Shown: in pieces, positions 1 to 11,140 of the stretch
Layout: every line of letters starts with the position of its first letter
Position numbering within the stretch: the first letter of the stretch is position 1
Origin: Liopterus haemorrhoidalis
Lineage: Eukaryota; Arthropoda; Insecta; Coleoptera; Dytiscidae
NCBI GenBank assembly: GCA_963971575.1
Contig: OZ020613.1
Coordinates: 43,576,239 to 43,640,238 of the forward strand
DNA length: 64,000 nt
Direction of reading: 5' to 3'
Program-made: the position numbers and the translations under genes
The notes under the pieces: model-generated
What the model was told of the DNA's origin: nothing
Database searches by the model: none
The model's input: only the letters and a program-made list of their open reading frames with translations

Positions 1-399
1 TGTAACTTTTTACAGGTAAATATAAATTAATATTGTTTTAAAATATCTTAATATGCATTTTTTCTTCCTGATTCATTGAAACATTTACATTGCTTACCTG
101 TATAGATATTTTAATAATTGTTTTATACTTAACTATAACTGTATATCCACTCTAATTGTACCTCCATGCTTTGGTAGCAAGCAGCTTATATTTTGCGCAT
201 AATGCCGTCTCCCTTCTACTTGTTGCGCCATGGTTCTACCGCTAGGGAAATACGCCTTATTTACAATAATTCTGTAGACGACACGGATTGTTATAAACCG
301 AATTAAATAAAACCAACAAGTTGCAGCAAGAGTAATTTTAGTTATCTAAAACTTCTAAGATTTTGTTTGTTAAAAATTTCGAAGATTTTTTTAATAAAA
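1..399 (+). promoter_or_regulatory. 5' flank and probable 5'UTR/promoter of gene A
   Basis: No ORF or repeat is recognised. The last ~200 bases contain a short CpG-containing stretch (about 205-290) followed by AT-rich leader up to the ATG at 400. No convincing splice acceptor precedes the ATG, so I infer that transcription starts here. The alternative is that upstream ZAD exons lie left of the window, as in gene B. No TATA box or initiator can be assigned with confidence. Confidence 0.3.
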
Positions 400-505
400 A
401 TGAATAGTGATATTATTAAAAAAGAGATTATTGCAACAGAATGTGAACTTGTTGATGAATATGAGTTGAAGACTGGAACAGAGCACACGGCTGAATGGGA
501 GATTG
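400..505 (+). CDS. Gene A exon 1 (start module)
   Basis: ATG at 400 opens 35 codons plus one base, ending at a GTCAGT donor (506). The peptide contains NSDIIKKEI and ends in an HTAEWEIG motif. Both match exon 3 of gene B (DSNIIKKVI and QTAEWDNG), which supports the exon despite its small size. Confidence 0.7.
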
Positions 506-3500
506 GTCAGTAATTAGCACATTTATTATCTTGGGCTAAAATGTAGAATGATGGACGAATCTGGTGGGGGATATTTTAGAAAGGAGAGGCGTGGCCATCA
601 ACATTACATAAAACCAGTACTTCTCAAACAAAAACAAATAATAAATAAAGATTATAATTAAAAGATAATATAACTAGCTGGAGTACCCGTACTTCGCACG
701 GTTTTTGTGGTGAAGGTAACTTTTACCTGCTTATAATACGCATACTGTTCTGTGCAGGGCCAGGGACAGTGATTCACCTTAAAAGCACTCTCTTAGGTTA
801 TTATTGATAACTTTTTATTTTTTTTTTATAAACCACCTAAAAATAAATTTTGGCTAAACTAGGGATTAGGTTCCTACAACGTTACAAAATTTCTTTGTAG
901 ATGGCAGCACAAAACAATTTCACTAAATAATTCAAGGATTATCAGTGGCTCTAAAACAATGGTTTCTGTAAGTGAGCTACCCATCTTCTAGTTTAATGAC
1001 AAAACACTATCTTAGGTTAGGTTAGGTTAGTAAGTGTTTGGTTAGAAGAAGCCGAGCGAAGCGAGCTACCCATCTTCTAGTTTAATGACAAAACTTTATC
1101 TTAAAACTCATGCTAATCTAACAATGCCGCTTGTTAAGAATCATCGTACGTTAAACAAAACATGTGTTGTGTACGCATACGCAATTATGTAGGAACCTAA
1201 GTTTTAATCTAAGTCTAGTTATACCTAAATTTTATTTTAAAGTAAATTGAAACATGGAAACTGGGCAAACAGAGCAAAAGTGCAAACTCAGGGCGTAGTA
1301 TAAGCAGCTAAAAGTTACTTTTACCGTTTTTGTAATGTGTTTTTATTTTTTGCTGTAACGTATATGATGAGTGATTGTTTGAGAAGCACTGGTTTTTAGG
1401 TATTTTTCGATGGCCACGCCCATTATTTCTCAAATATCCCATACCACATCGTAGTCGTCCACTATACTACATTTTTCCCTTATCTTGTACAGTAAGCAAT
1501 CTATTTATTTTGATTTTGATATTCTGATTATTGCAGATATCAAAGATGAAATTGCAGATGACGCATACAACGATAATAACAACATACCAGAGATTTTTGT
1601 AAAGTCTGAGCCTATGAACGACTTTAAAGATGAACTGGAGAATTCATCTGTCGCAAGCACAGGTCAGTACAGCTAGTTTAACTGATGCTTATGTTATCGG
1701 TGAATGTTTTTTGGGTTCAACGGTATAACCAAATCCTTATACCGTTACTCATGAGTCTGCTTGTTTGTCTGTAAGGTGGAAATCGTGACTAAATGAGTAA
1801 AAGTAGGATGTGTGTGTATGTCAATTCTTTTTATTTGTAATGATTAGTAAGACACTTTGACTGCGGAACGAAAATTTGAATACCTTGTCGTTGACTGCAT
1901 TACTGATTCCTAAGGTACAATAAGTTGTTTTAAGTTATATGCGATACATACCTCCAAAGGCATGAAAGTATTGATTTGTTCAGGGTAGTCAGTATTTTAA
2001 GAGGCGAAGTATTGGTCAGTTTCACTACTGTTTTATAAAAGCTCAGGTAGAGGTCATAATTTGGCAACAACCATACTATTTCCGGCGATTAGTATCACAC
2101 TGCCAGCAAAATATATATATATATATCGCTCAGTCTCTCTTTCCACTCTTTTTTTATACAAATGACCTATCCTTTATTCTATTATCCTAGGCTATAACTA
2201 TCTCGCACTTAATAAAACATGATCCAGAATTCATTAGCAAATTAATCGATTTAATCAATCAATGACGTAATCGATGGAACCGATGCGATATGATTCGTTG
2301 ATTTTTGTATTATTTACCTAATATAAATTTTTGCTAACATCATGGTGCTGTCTTTATTTTGAAAATTAGTGCCAAATGATAAATCCTCTTTGTCTGATTC
2401 TGGTGAATTAAGGTTTCAGACGAAGAATTATATTTTTTTACATGGCAAAATAATACATCGCAAAGTGATGAATTATGTAGCAAATAAATATTGTAATAAT
2501 GATTTTAACACATTACATTGCTATAGAAGGAATGAGATTAGAACAAGTACCAAATTTCAATTATCTAGAGCAGCATTTCCCAAAGTGTGTTCCGCGGAAC
2601 CTCAGGGTTCCGTGATAAAATTCAGGGGTTCCGCGGGGCAAAGTGCTGTTTGTATTATCAAAGAGTCTCACACTTTATATGAAAAATATAAATATAAAAT
2701 GAAGGTAAATCTTGCTCGGTTATTATATGATTTTTTTAAAAATTTTAATGTAACAGTTTTTTTTTAATATTTAAGGCTGTATCAAAAATGCTTCCAATTA
2801 AAGGGTTCCGTAACTCTTTCAACAGCTCATAGGGGTTTCGCGACAAAATAAGTTTGGGAACCACTGATCTAGGGTGAGTCATCAGTAGGTGAAGAATGGA
2901 AATAAATTAGAGAATAGGAGTAACCGGCAGATTGGTCAATGCAATAAAAAACAACTGTTTAACCAGCAAGAAATTCCGTAAAGAGCCGAAAAGTGAGATT
3001 TTTAAAAAGGTTACCGTAACCATTTTTGCTTATGCCAGCGAAACTTGGACACCAACAGAGAAGCACAAAAGTAGTGTGCAAAGTATGAAAATGAGGCTAC
3101 TTAGAAAAATCCAAGGTAAAACTCAAATGGATCGCATTAGGAATTATACTTTCATGAAAGATTTAAATACAAAACCTGTAAGGATCATCATACAAGAGGG
3201 ATAACTTTGATCTCTGAATGACCAGAGTAATACTTGAAGCCAGACCATCGGCAAAGGAAACGAAAAAGGCCAAGAAAAACATGGAGTGAAGAAATAACTG
3301 AGGCGATAACAGATAGAGGGCTAACATGGATTGAAGTCTAAAGATTGTCCCAGAATAGGAAGCAGTAGCGTGACTTCTGGAAGAGGGAGCTATCTCAAAC
3401 TCACACAGCCTGACACCGAAAGTTATTAAAGGCTTATAATTAAGTAAGTAAAATAAATATGCAAGTGAATAGATATTGTAATGATAATTTTCAAAAACAT

Positions 3501-6500
3501 TTTAGGATTACACGTTAATCATTGATAAATAGCGGCATAAATTCCATTTATGTTACGCTTCAATTATGGCCAACTATATCTTTTGATAGAGTCTTGCTTC
3601 ATCAATTAATCAGTCTTTCCATCCGACTGAACCGATTACTAATCGGATTAATAAACGCGTTAATTAATAAAAAACGATGAATTAGGAAATTGATTGACAG
3701 ATTTTCAATGCAATCGATTAATCATTTAATGAATTCTGGAACTTTCTTTTGGAGTTTTTTTCTGATCAACTTCACAACATTTTGTTCACAAGCATGTGTT
3801 TATTGCAGGAATCAGAGATGGAATTACAGACAACGTGGACCACAAAAATACCAATATAGAGGAGATTTACATCAAGTCTGAACCTGTTGACACCAGTGAA
3901 TGTGAAGGAGATGAAGTGGAGAATGTAGCTGTTGCAAACACTGGCCATCAGAGTTAGTTTTATTGATGCATCTGTTATTAATTAATGTTTAGAGTTATTG
4001 CAAAACATCTTTGGTCTTGTAGTTGTTGATGGTGAAAGCTTTTATATTTGATCCGATTCTGTAAAAAGTTATTACGTTAGATGCTACTGAATAACGTTGC
4101 TATGAAATAACTTTTATAGTAACTTTCTAAGCAATCGCCAAACAATTGGTGTTCTCTAAGGATGAGCACAAACAACGTTCTTATTACGTTATCTTTAGTA
4201 ACGTTGCTACATAAAACCGTGAAGCTAGAAGCACATTATGTTCTGCGCATGCGAGGTATCTGTTTTTCCTTCGAGTTTGACAGCTATGTTGTGAGTTGGT
4301 GAGGGTAAACGAAAAATGTTCTTTAAACGAAACCAGAAAGAGAATTGTGAACAGATGGAAATTCTGTTGAATTTCCTGGAAAATAACCCGGTCATGGTCG
4401 CTGCTACGTGAGTTTATAAAGTGAGTTTGAATGAACAGGAAGAAAGGGAAACTAACTGGGTGGAATACATTTAAAGAAGTTCGGATAGCCATTGAACACA
4501 CAGAACGCGCTCGCACACAGAACATCTGGGGGGAAGTCCATTTCGAAAAAATATCTGTAAAATAATACACATGTATTATTGTGTTTTTATGGAGAGGGTG
4601 GCCCTATATATTAATTTAATTTTTATTAATATAAAAGGTGATTTTTATTTTCAGTTGCTTAGTTTTTATTAAATAAGTATATGATTTTTCCATATATATT
4701 CCTGGGGGGTCTGGACTTGTAGACCATCCGCTTGTGTGCGCGCTTGCCATTGACAGTCGTAGGTAATACATTTTAAAAATATTACTTTTTAAAATGTAAT
4801 GTAATGTTTTCTTATTATTATAAAACAAATGTAAATAAACAAAAAGAAATTAAACTAGATTCAAAAAAAGAACTCGAAGAATTACAACTGACTAGTAATG
4901 TTGACATCATCGCAGAATAACTGAAAGACTTCCTGTTAAATGAAAATATGGAGACTGAAACGGCTGAAATAATATATATCAAATATATCTCAACCAAAAG
5001 TTGTAAATAAAGGTATGAGACAGTAAAATAGATGGTCTGAAGACTATGTTTTAAAAGTATATTAAATAAATTGATTTACACAGCATATTGCTTATGATTT
5101 ATATTTCCCTAATGTGCTATACAGAAAATAAAAGAAAAATCCTTCTATTATTATTGTCTCTGTTGCTCTTCATTGTCAAATGCTCGAATTAATTCATCAT
5201 TACACAGAAAACTTGCGATTTTACTCGATTTTAATAAGTTATTTTGAAGTTACTAACTGCAGCAACTGCTTTCTGTTAGTTGCTATTCATAATAGATTTC
5301 TAAGCAACAAGTTACGAATTTCATAGTAACTTTTTTCTTACAGAATACGGATTTCGTGAAAGTTGCTAAAAAAACTTACTGACCTTGTATTTAGCAACTT
5401 TTATTGTAACTTTTTCGTAGCAACTTGCTTACATAATTGGGCTGATTGATATACAGAAGGACTATGCTTTTTCATTCTATGACTATGATCTGTTTATTGC
5501 AGGAACTGGAGAAGGCGACATGTATCGCTATTACTCCAAATCAAACGTAAACAATACAGAGGAGATTGTCATCAAGTGTGAATCTGGAGACAACATTTTA
5601 TGTGAAGAAGATGAACTAGAGACTGCATATTTCACAGATAATGGTTCGTCAGAGTAATGTTATTAATGACTTTATTATTAATAGTTTTTTCGTAAAGTAA
5701 ATAATGAACTGGTCGACAGTTACTTTTAATTTTATATGGTGACAACTTTTATCCCGGAACATAAGATAATAACATTTAAATCTACATTTTTTTCGGTTGC
5801 TGCTCCCCATATTAACATACAAGCTCCATAATAGTATCAATCGAAAGAGAATTTTTACCCGCTTTTAATGATACTCAAAACCGATTTTGATATTTTCAGC
5901 TGTATTTACGAGGGACATTCAATAATTAAAGAGACAAATTGATGTAGAAAAAACAAAAAACGGTTTGTAGGAGCAGTTTGGTACTTTCATGAGTTTAGGT
6001 TGGCATCACTGGGATGAGCTGAGAACACCTGATGGATGGAAAATTGTTTTGTTTATAACCTCAAAATTGCATTTAAAATCTTTTCTCGAATGATTTTACA
6101 GTATGGTGAAAGTTGTATGAATCGCGAAAATTTTGTAGAAAGTGGGTAGAACAGTTCAAAAATGGTCGAACCTCAGTGACTGACGAGCAACGTCCTGGCC
6201 GGCCAGTTGAAGTGTCAACTCCTTCGCTTGAAACCTGCATTGCCGACATTATTCGTGAAGACCGACGTATTACTGTTGAAGATATGGCAAAAAAAGTTGC
6301 AGTCAGTGTTGGCACAGGTCATCACGTTATCATTGACCAGCTCAAGTACAGCAAAACAAGTGCAAGGTGGGTCCCGAAACAGTTAACGCAACAACATCAG
6401 GAAACAAGATTCAAAGTGTGTACAGACTTGAAAGAACGCTTTGAAAGGGAAGGTGACCCTTTTCTAAACAAGATTTTAACGTGTGATAAAACTTGGATTC

Positions 6501-9500
6501 ACCATTTTGAACTAGAATCCAAAAGACAAAGCATGGAATGAAAGCACACCAGCAGGAAAAGTCATGTCGGGAAAAGACCGTCTTTTGGGATGCCCGCAAT
6601 GAGAGAAAAACGTCGCAGATCTCAAAGAAAAGGCGTGATATTGCTCCACGACAATGCTTGCCCTCATACCGCCAAGTTGGCCCAAGAAACCATTAAAAAA
6701 ATGGGTTGGGAGATACTACCTCATCCCCCCTACAGTTCAGTTTTGGCTCCCTCTGATTTTCATTTGTTTGGTCCACTCAAGGAAGCGTTACGTGGAAAAA
6801 AGTTCAGCGACAACGAGGAAGTCAAAGAATTTGTGGGAAACTGGCTCAAACAACAAAACAAAGATTTCTTTGAATCAGGTAAAAAAAAACTAAGTCATCG
6901 TTGGGACAAGTGTATTAATATTCATGGGGATTATGTTGAGAATTAGTAAAAGTCTCATTTTGTAAAAATACACAGTTTTTTTTTTTCTACTTCAATTTGT
7001 CTCTTTAATTATTGAATGTCCCTCGTATTTCTTTTACTACGAAACGTGGGAAAATTTAAAATGAATTTATTTTTTTAATAATCACGGATCGCCATGAATT
7101 TGACAGTTCAAACAAAATAATAAGGTTTTATTTGTGAAACTCACACTCGCGAAAATAATATATTCCACTGAAGAAGAGTGTGTAAAACATTGTAAAAATG
7201 GTTTACAGGGTAGAAGTAGCAAACACTGGTCCGCAGAACTAGTTTTATTCATGTCCCTGTTATTAATTAATATTTAGGGTCAAGCCAAGTCATAGTCTTG
7301 TAGTTGTTGATAAATGTGAAAGCTTTTATAATGATTTACAGAACGACTATGCTTTTCCATTATATGACTATGATTTGTATATTGCATGAACTAGAGACTG
7401 TATCTTTCACAAACACCTCAATAGAGTTAATATTATTAATGACTTTCTTTTTAATAGATGTTTATAGTAATTTTTTAAAATTATGCACAATATCGGAAGA
7501 TAAAATTCCGAAGGGGGATCAAAATATTAACAATGCTTATTCAAAACATGGGATTCATTAATATTCTCTTCTATCTCTAAAGCTATTTAAATGCTACGAA
7601 AAACGAGTGAGAAAAATTTTTTTTTTGACATTTCATAATCTGAACTTCAGATAGGGAACTTCCTAAGCGCCCTGACATCTGGTGGTGATTTGCGGAAGAT
7701 ACCAGAGTAGCTTTGTTTCTTTTGTTCAGTGGAGAAATACGTGTTTTTTGTTGTTTGTGTTTAATATTTGTGAATCATGGCAAAAAAAAAAAACATTTTG
7801 TTGTGTGCCGCAATGTAAATCGTGGATATATATATATATATTTAATTTACGGCACGAAGCCACTAAGATTTTTACAAATAACACATATATCTATAAATAT
7901 ACAATAAACAGTACATATATACAGTTGACAAAACTTACCATAATACAAGAGAATAAGATGATACAAATTTACAAAAATAAGAAACAAAAGAAAAGAAAAT
8001 AATAATAATATAATATTAAATAAATAAACATATACAAAAATGAGGAAGATTGCAAGTAGAGCGATAGAGGTATACACAAAAAAAAAAAAATACAAAGATG
8101 AATCCCACTTTATTATTTCATCATTTTCTTAAATTGAGAACGATATCAATTGAAACGACATTATTTGGATCGTAGGTCTCTAAGAATCCAAAAACTAAAA
8201 CTGGGCAAAAATACAAGCCAATGTCATTCTTGAGTGATTTAACTTTTGCCGCATATGGTGTTGCGATTTTAAAAAGTTTCCCCTATTTCAATTGCTTTCT
8301 AAATTTTACTCAGCTAAATGAAATGTTTATATAATATTGGCCTCACTTGTTTCTGCAGACTTTTGAATGGTCGGAGAATAAGCATTCTATGCTACACGTA
8401 AGGAAAATGGTTTATACTACCCATCTAATTTACAGGACTCGGCTTCGCTTCGATATATTAATTTCACATTCATAGTTAATGGCTTTCATTTCCTTAATTG
8501 TTGAATAAATAACTATTTCTTAACATAATGATAGCCTAAGATAATGATCAGTGTTTTCTTAACGAACGTCTACGGCATGCCATCTAATATCGGTGTCGAG
8601 GACTACTGTTTTGCGGAGTGTCTTTGCTGCTCAAAAACGCTCGCCCGCATTACTAATTTGATTCAAGCTCAAAATCCCCCAATTTTGTTAGTTAAAAGTT
8701 TCCAATATTGGCAATTTTACATTTCATTTGTGCAGTATTTGCACATGAGGAATAGTTTGCTACTTGTATTAATACATTATATTATAGTTTATCCAATAAA
8801 TGATTTCATTCACAACGACTTCTCATAAATTCTCAGATTACGGCCAGACAATGCTACAATTTTCCCGTGATTTCTAAGTCATGTTGCTCGCTATCGGAGC
8901 TGGTTGTATTTAAATAGTTGTATATACAGCCGATAGAGTGGCAACGCTACGCTTCAATTACCGCGCGTCTTTATTAGACTGTTTATGGCTTCTGTTTAAA
9001 ATTTATATTTTCTTAAATTCGTATTTTTGTAAATAAATAAATTTGTAATAAATCTTCGAAACTCGTGTTGAAATTACTATCAAGATACTTGTTAATCAGT
9101 TAATGTTCTTTGTCGCTCCATGAATCCTTAAAAACAATATACATACATATATAGCCACATGCAAGAAAATGTTATATTAGACAACCTTATTCCAACAAAA
9201 AAATGTTTGCCTCGTTAATGATTACAATTTTGTTTGCAGCTAGTGGAACATCTTCCTGTGAACTTGATGAGAATTGCGAGTCGTTGTCCATTAACAAGTG
9301 CAAACAACCTAAAACAGCAAAGACAATACGTTCTGGAGAGAAACCGTTTAAATGTGAGCAGTGTAATAAAGCATTTTCACAGTCATCACACCTCATTGAT
9401 CACAAACGAGTACATACTGGAGAGAAACCATTTAAATGTGAGCAGTGTGGTAAAGCATTTTCAAAACCAACACTTCTCATTAGACACAAAATAATACATT

Positions 9501-9856
9501 CTGAAGACAAACCATTCAAATGTGATCAGTGTGATAAAGTATTTTCACAGTCAACCACTCTCATTAACCACAAACGAATACATTCTGGGGAGAAACCTTT
9601 CAAATGCGATCAGTGTAATAAAGTATTTACACAGTCATCACATCTCATTAATCATAAACGAGTTCATTCTGGAGAGAAACCTTTTCAGTGTGATCAGTGT
9701 AATAAAGCATTTTCACAGTCATCACATCTCATTAATCACAAACGAGTACATTCCGGAGAGAAACCATTTAAATGTGATCAGTGTGATAAAGCCTTTACCG
9801 AGTCATCAACTCTCAATAAACATAAACGAATACATTCTGGAAAAAGACCATTTTAA
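400..9856 (+). CDS. Gene A: acidic-linker C2H2 zinc-finger protein (5-exon model)
   Basis: Model: join(400..505, 1537..1662, 3809..3943, 5503..5643, 9240..9856), about 375 aa. The first four exons encode short acidic modules (VKSEP/IKSEP-like cores). The last encodes six tandem C2H2 fingers. Each intron lies after the first base of a codon (phase 1), so any internal exon can be skipped without changing frame. Acceptors are good (TTGCAG); donors are GTCAGT for exons 1-2, GTTCGT for exon 4, and a doubtful GCCATC for exon 3. The family is known for sequence-specific DNA binding in the nucleus; target and role are unknown. The same module order recurs in gene B, so the two are tandem paralogues. 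Whether gene A has ZAD exons to the left cannot be seen. Exon coordinates are solid; joining exon 3 is less certain. Confidence 0.75.
671..1100. repeat. Dispersed-repeat fragment with internal direct repeats and TTAGG run
   Basis: Begins with an ACTAGCTGGAGTACCCG-type motif closely resembling the left end of the large repeat at 44919 (ACTAGCTGAGTACCCG). A 37-bp segment starting GAGCTACCCATCTTC is present at about 974-1010 and again at 1059-1095. Between them is (TTAGG)3-TTAG at 1012-1030. It lies in intron 1 of gene A. No coding capacity is seen. Confidence 0.5.
1537..1662 (+). CDS. Gene A exon 2 (acidic linker module)
   Basis: 126 bases, 42 codons, phase 1 at both ends, between an ATTGCAG acceptor and a consensus AG|GTCAGT donor. 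The peptide is D/E/N-rich with an [10 protein letters not shown] core, homologous to exon 3 here and exon 4 of gene B. Confidence 0.8.
2490..3450 (+). pseudogene. RTE-like LINE 3' fragment (decayed RT thumb/C-terminal region)
   Basis: After removing the MITE at 2571-2866, the translation runs through an F-N-Y-L-G motif. It then reads [20 protein letters not shown], an LLRKIQGKT block and a C-terminal [20 protein letters not shown] block, with several stops and frameshifts. This is the recognised 3' end of RTE-type non-LTR retrotransposons. It is a 5'-truncated dead copy inside intron 2 of gene A. A similar end lies at 39974-40390 on the other strand. Confidence 0.75.
2571..2866. mobile_element. 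hAT-type MITE (296 bp)
   Basis: Imperfect terminal inverted repeats CAGCATTTCCCAAAG and (reversed) CAGTGGTTCCCAAAC are flanked by 8-bp target duplications ATCTAGAG (2563-2570) and ATCTAGGG (2867-2874). The 8-bp duplication and CAG start are hallmarks of the hAT superfamily. It is non-autonomous and interrupts the RTE-like fragment exactly at its F-N-Y-L-G codons. Confidence 0.85.
3809..3943 (+). CDS. Gene A exon 3 (acidic linker module, damaged donor)
   Basis: 135 bases, 45 codons, phase 1 at both ends, with a TATTGCAG acceptor. The peptide carries [14 protein letters not shown], nearly identical to exon 4 of gene B. The expected donor GGTCAGT is GGCCATC here. The exon therefore either uses a weak GC donor, is skipped (frame is kept because it is symmetric), or reads four codons on to a TAG at 3954-3956. 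Confidence 0.7.
4051..5447 (+). mobile_element. TIR element with broken Myb/SANT-like ORF (Harbinger-associated type)
   Basis: The ends carry matching inverted sequences (ATCCGATTCTGTAAAAAGTT at 4051 against its degenerate reverse complement ending near 5352). The degraded duplicate at 7205-7480 lacks this whole block, so about 1.4 kb is an insertion in gene A intron 3. An ATG at 4316 starts [18 protein letters not shown] and then FLENNPVM, a Myb/SANT (MADF-like) DNA-binding start, but a stop follows within about 35 codons. The domain resembles that at 52.07 kb. About 4690-4750 resembles the right end of the hAT MITE at 33.4 kb, suggesting a nested remnant. The outer right boundary is approximate. 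Confidence 0.55.
5503..5643 (+). CDS. Gene A exon 4 (acidic linker module)
   Basis: 141 bases, 47 codons, phase 1 at both ends, with a TTTATTGCAG acceptor and a GTTCGT donor at 5644. The peptide has an [13 protein letters not shown] core and an acidic tail, the same module class as exons 2 and 3. Confidence 0.78.
5909..7025 (+). mobile_element. mariner element, inactive (1117 bp)
   Basis: Long terminal inverted repeats begin CGAGGGACATTCAATAATTA (5909) and are mirrored at 7025. Both sides are flanked by TA (5907-5908 and 7026-7027), the Tc1/mariner target duplication. The element sits in intron 4 of gene A and encodes the broken transposase listed separately. Confidence 0.92.
6113..6946 (+). 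pseudogene. mariner transposase pseudogene (D,D34D type)
   Basis: The N-terminal HTH part includes [17 protein letters not shown] and [13 protein letters not shown]. The first catalytic Asp is in [10 protein letters not shown], the second in [11 protein letters not shown], and the third in an [10 protein letters not shown] block, followed by a C-terminal WDKCIN..GDYVEN. These order as in mellifera/mauritiana-like mariners. The N-terminus is degenerate. A stop at 6539-6541 and a deletion plus frameshift around 6540-6600 remove the region between the first and second Asp. It cannot make transposase. Confidence 0.9.
7205..7480 (+). pseudogene. Degraded duplicate of gene A exons 3 and 4
   Basis: 7207-7280 matches the 3' end of exon 3 and its following intron (GTAGCAAACACTGG, then a TTATTAATTAAT stretch). 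7318-7475 matches the region around exon 4. In it the acceptor has become TTGCATG, most of the exon body is missing, and the remaining piece reads ELETVSF. This is an internal tandem duplication of exons that has decayed. It sits in intron 4 and is unlikely to be spliced. Confidence 0.75.
7620..8120 (+). other. THAP-like coding start joined to AT-rich repeat
   Basis: Around 7780-7828 one frame reads [12 protein letters not shown], which matches the zinc-binding start of a THAP domain. The nearest upstream ATG is out of frame by an indel in a poly-A run. At about 7829 the sequence changes to TATA and A-rich repeat with no further THAP residues. I read this as the stump of a THAP-encoding transposon or gene interrupted by a repeat. 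The rest of intron 4 (8120-9239) shows no gene. Confidence 0.4.
9240..9856 (+). CDS. Gene A exon 5: six C2H2 zinc fingers
   Basis: TTTGCAG acceptor; 617 bases, phase 1 entry, TAA at 9854-9856. A short linker ([17 protein letters not shown], similar to gene C) precedes six 28-residue C2H2 fingers of the form [21 protein letters not shown]. All have intact C-x2-C and H-x3-H ligands and T/SGEKP linkers. The peptide ends four residues after the last linker Gly. Neighbouring fingers are nearly identical at recognition positions, so the array looks recently duplicated. Confidence 0.92.
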
Positions 9857-9985
9857 TATAATGTATGTGATACTTAATGTAGTTAATATAATGATGTGTT
9901 TTAAGTTGTCACGAAAACAGAGCCTTGCCTGGGTTATTTCATGTTTCCTGTTGACATTTATTATAAAGTGTCATTTATTATAGAT

Positions 9986-9991
9986 AATAAA
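9986..9991 (+). terminator. Candidate poly(A) signal of gene A
   Basis: AATAAA lies 130 bases after the gene A stop codon, a normal distance for a 3'UTR. A further AAATAAAT occurs near 10067. Confidence 0.5.
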
Positions 9992-10000
9992 ATATAGGCA

Positions 10001-10221
10001 CTATTCTACAACTGCAAATCCACCTTATTGCGTATGCGTTCTGTCTATTTTAGGTGTAAATTTAAGAAAATAAATTTACTTTTTGTAAAATTTTCGGATT
10101 ACCTTAGTAAATTATTTTGCCTTGTTTTATTTAGTCGCAAATCATTTTAATTATTTGTATTAAAAATTTTACTTGATTATTTACACTCACGAATATTGCT
10201 GGGTTTGCAGTTGTAGAAGAG
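10001..10221. mobile_element. Small TIR element (MITE, ~221 bp)
   Basis: CTATTCTACAACTGCAAATC at 10001 is the inverted counterpart of GGTTTGCAGTTGTAGAAGAG ending at 10221 (about 18 of 20 bases pair). No ORF. No clear target duplication was seen, so the superfamily is open. Confidence 0.5.
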
Positions 10222-11140
10222 TACCAAAATATATAATAGTTTTTTAGAAAATGTATTTTAGAAGTGAAGACCTTTTTTTTAGGTCATCACGATAAAAAAA
10301 TTATTTCAAATATTTCCTGCCTCCCCCCCAAATTTTACTCAAAATTTTCCTAGCTCCCCCAGATTTTAAGAGTTAGCGCCGACACTGGGTGTGGGACAAT
10401 TTTTTTTACAATTTTTGCAAAAATCGCATTAAAATAATAAATTTTGCAAAAATAAAATTTTGATCGTGAATCCACGTACTAAGGGCTTTCATTTGATACC
10501 CTACTCAGAATTTTAAAAAAATATATATTTTTTTTTTTTCGATGTGCAGGAATTTGTTTATATTTTTAGGGGGATATGTTTTTTAGATCTTTTAGTATTT
10601 TTCCTATGTGCGGGTCAAAGAGTTGTATAAGCATGCCTAATTTCAACTCTCTAGGTTTAGCCGTTTGGCTACAATTTTTACCGAACGGACAGACGACAAA
10701 ATGACGGTATAAGGGTGTATTTGTCATACCTACAAAACCCTAAAAAAGTCTGATTCAGCATTAAGGCAATCCGAATAGAAACCATTTAATTGTGATGAGT
10801 AATAAAGCACGAAGAACAATACATATAATTCAACAATGTTACATGTATATTGTACGTTTGTAGTTTTGTTTATAGAAATATACAGGTGTCTATCTTTTGA
10901 GGCTCTCGATTGGGATATCATAAAATATAAAAGATAAAAGGTCGATTAAATTATACAAAAGTTGCCTTTATAAGGGGACAATTTAACTTTTAAAAATTAC
11001 ATAGCTTACTAGGTATTAATAAAAAAGCATTTTGGTCCGATATTTTTATACACGAATGACTTTTATGTGATTCAAAATTGAAAAAAATGTTTTAAATAAA
11101 ATTTATAGAAAATTACAAAATGTATCAAAAAATATATATA
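10222..11140. repeat. Non-coding dispersed-repeat region
   Basis: No gene. 10560-10745 has the look of a degraded mobile-element tail (TTTAGCCGTTTGG and GGACAGACGAC motifs). 10900-11040 resembles sequences at 27060-27150 and 39245-39300 (shared AGGTCGATTA and CATAGCTTACTAG words), so it belongs to a local dispersed family. Confidence 0.35.

Noticed and set aside
1012..1030. A telomere or telomere-fusion site
   Set aside because: Fewer than four TTAGG units, inside a dispersed repeat and a gene intron.
7682..8095. ORFs of 60-106 codons on both strands
   Set aside because: They translate TA and poly-A repeats; only the short THAP-like stump near 7790 looks like real coding history.
9203..9239. 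Translation of the gene A finger exon from an upstream start near 9203
   Set aside because: The region ends in a TTTGCAG acceptor and the linker after it is homologous to genes B and C; the upstream codons are intron.
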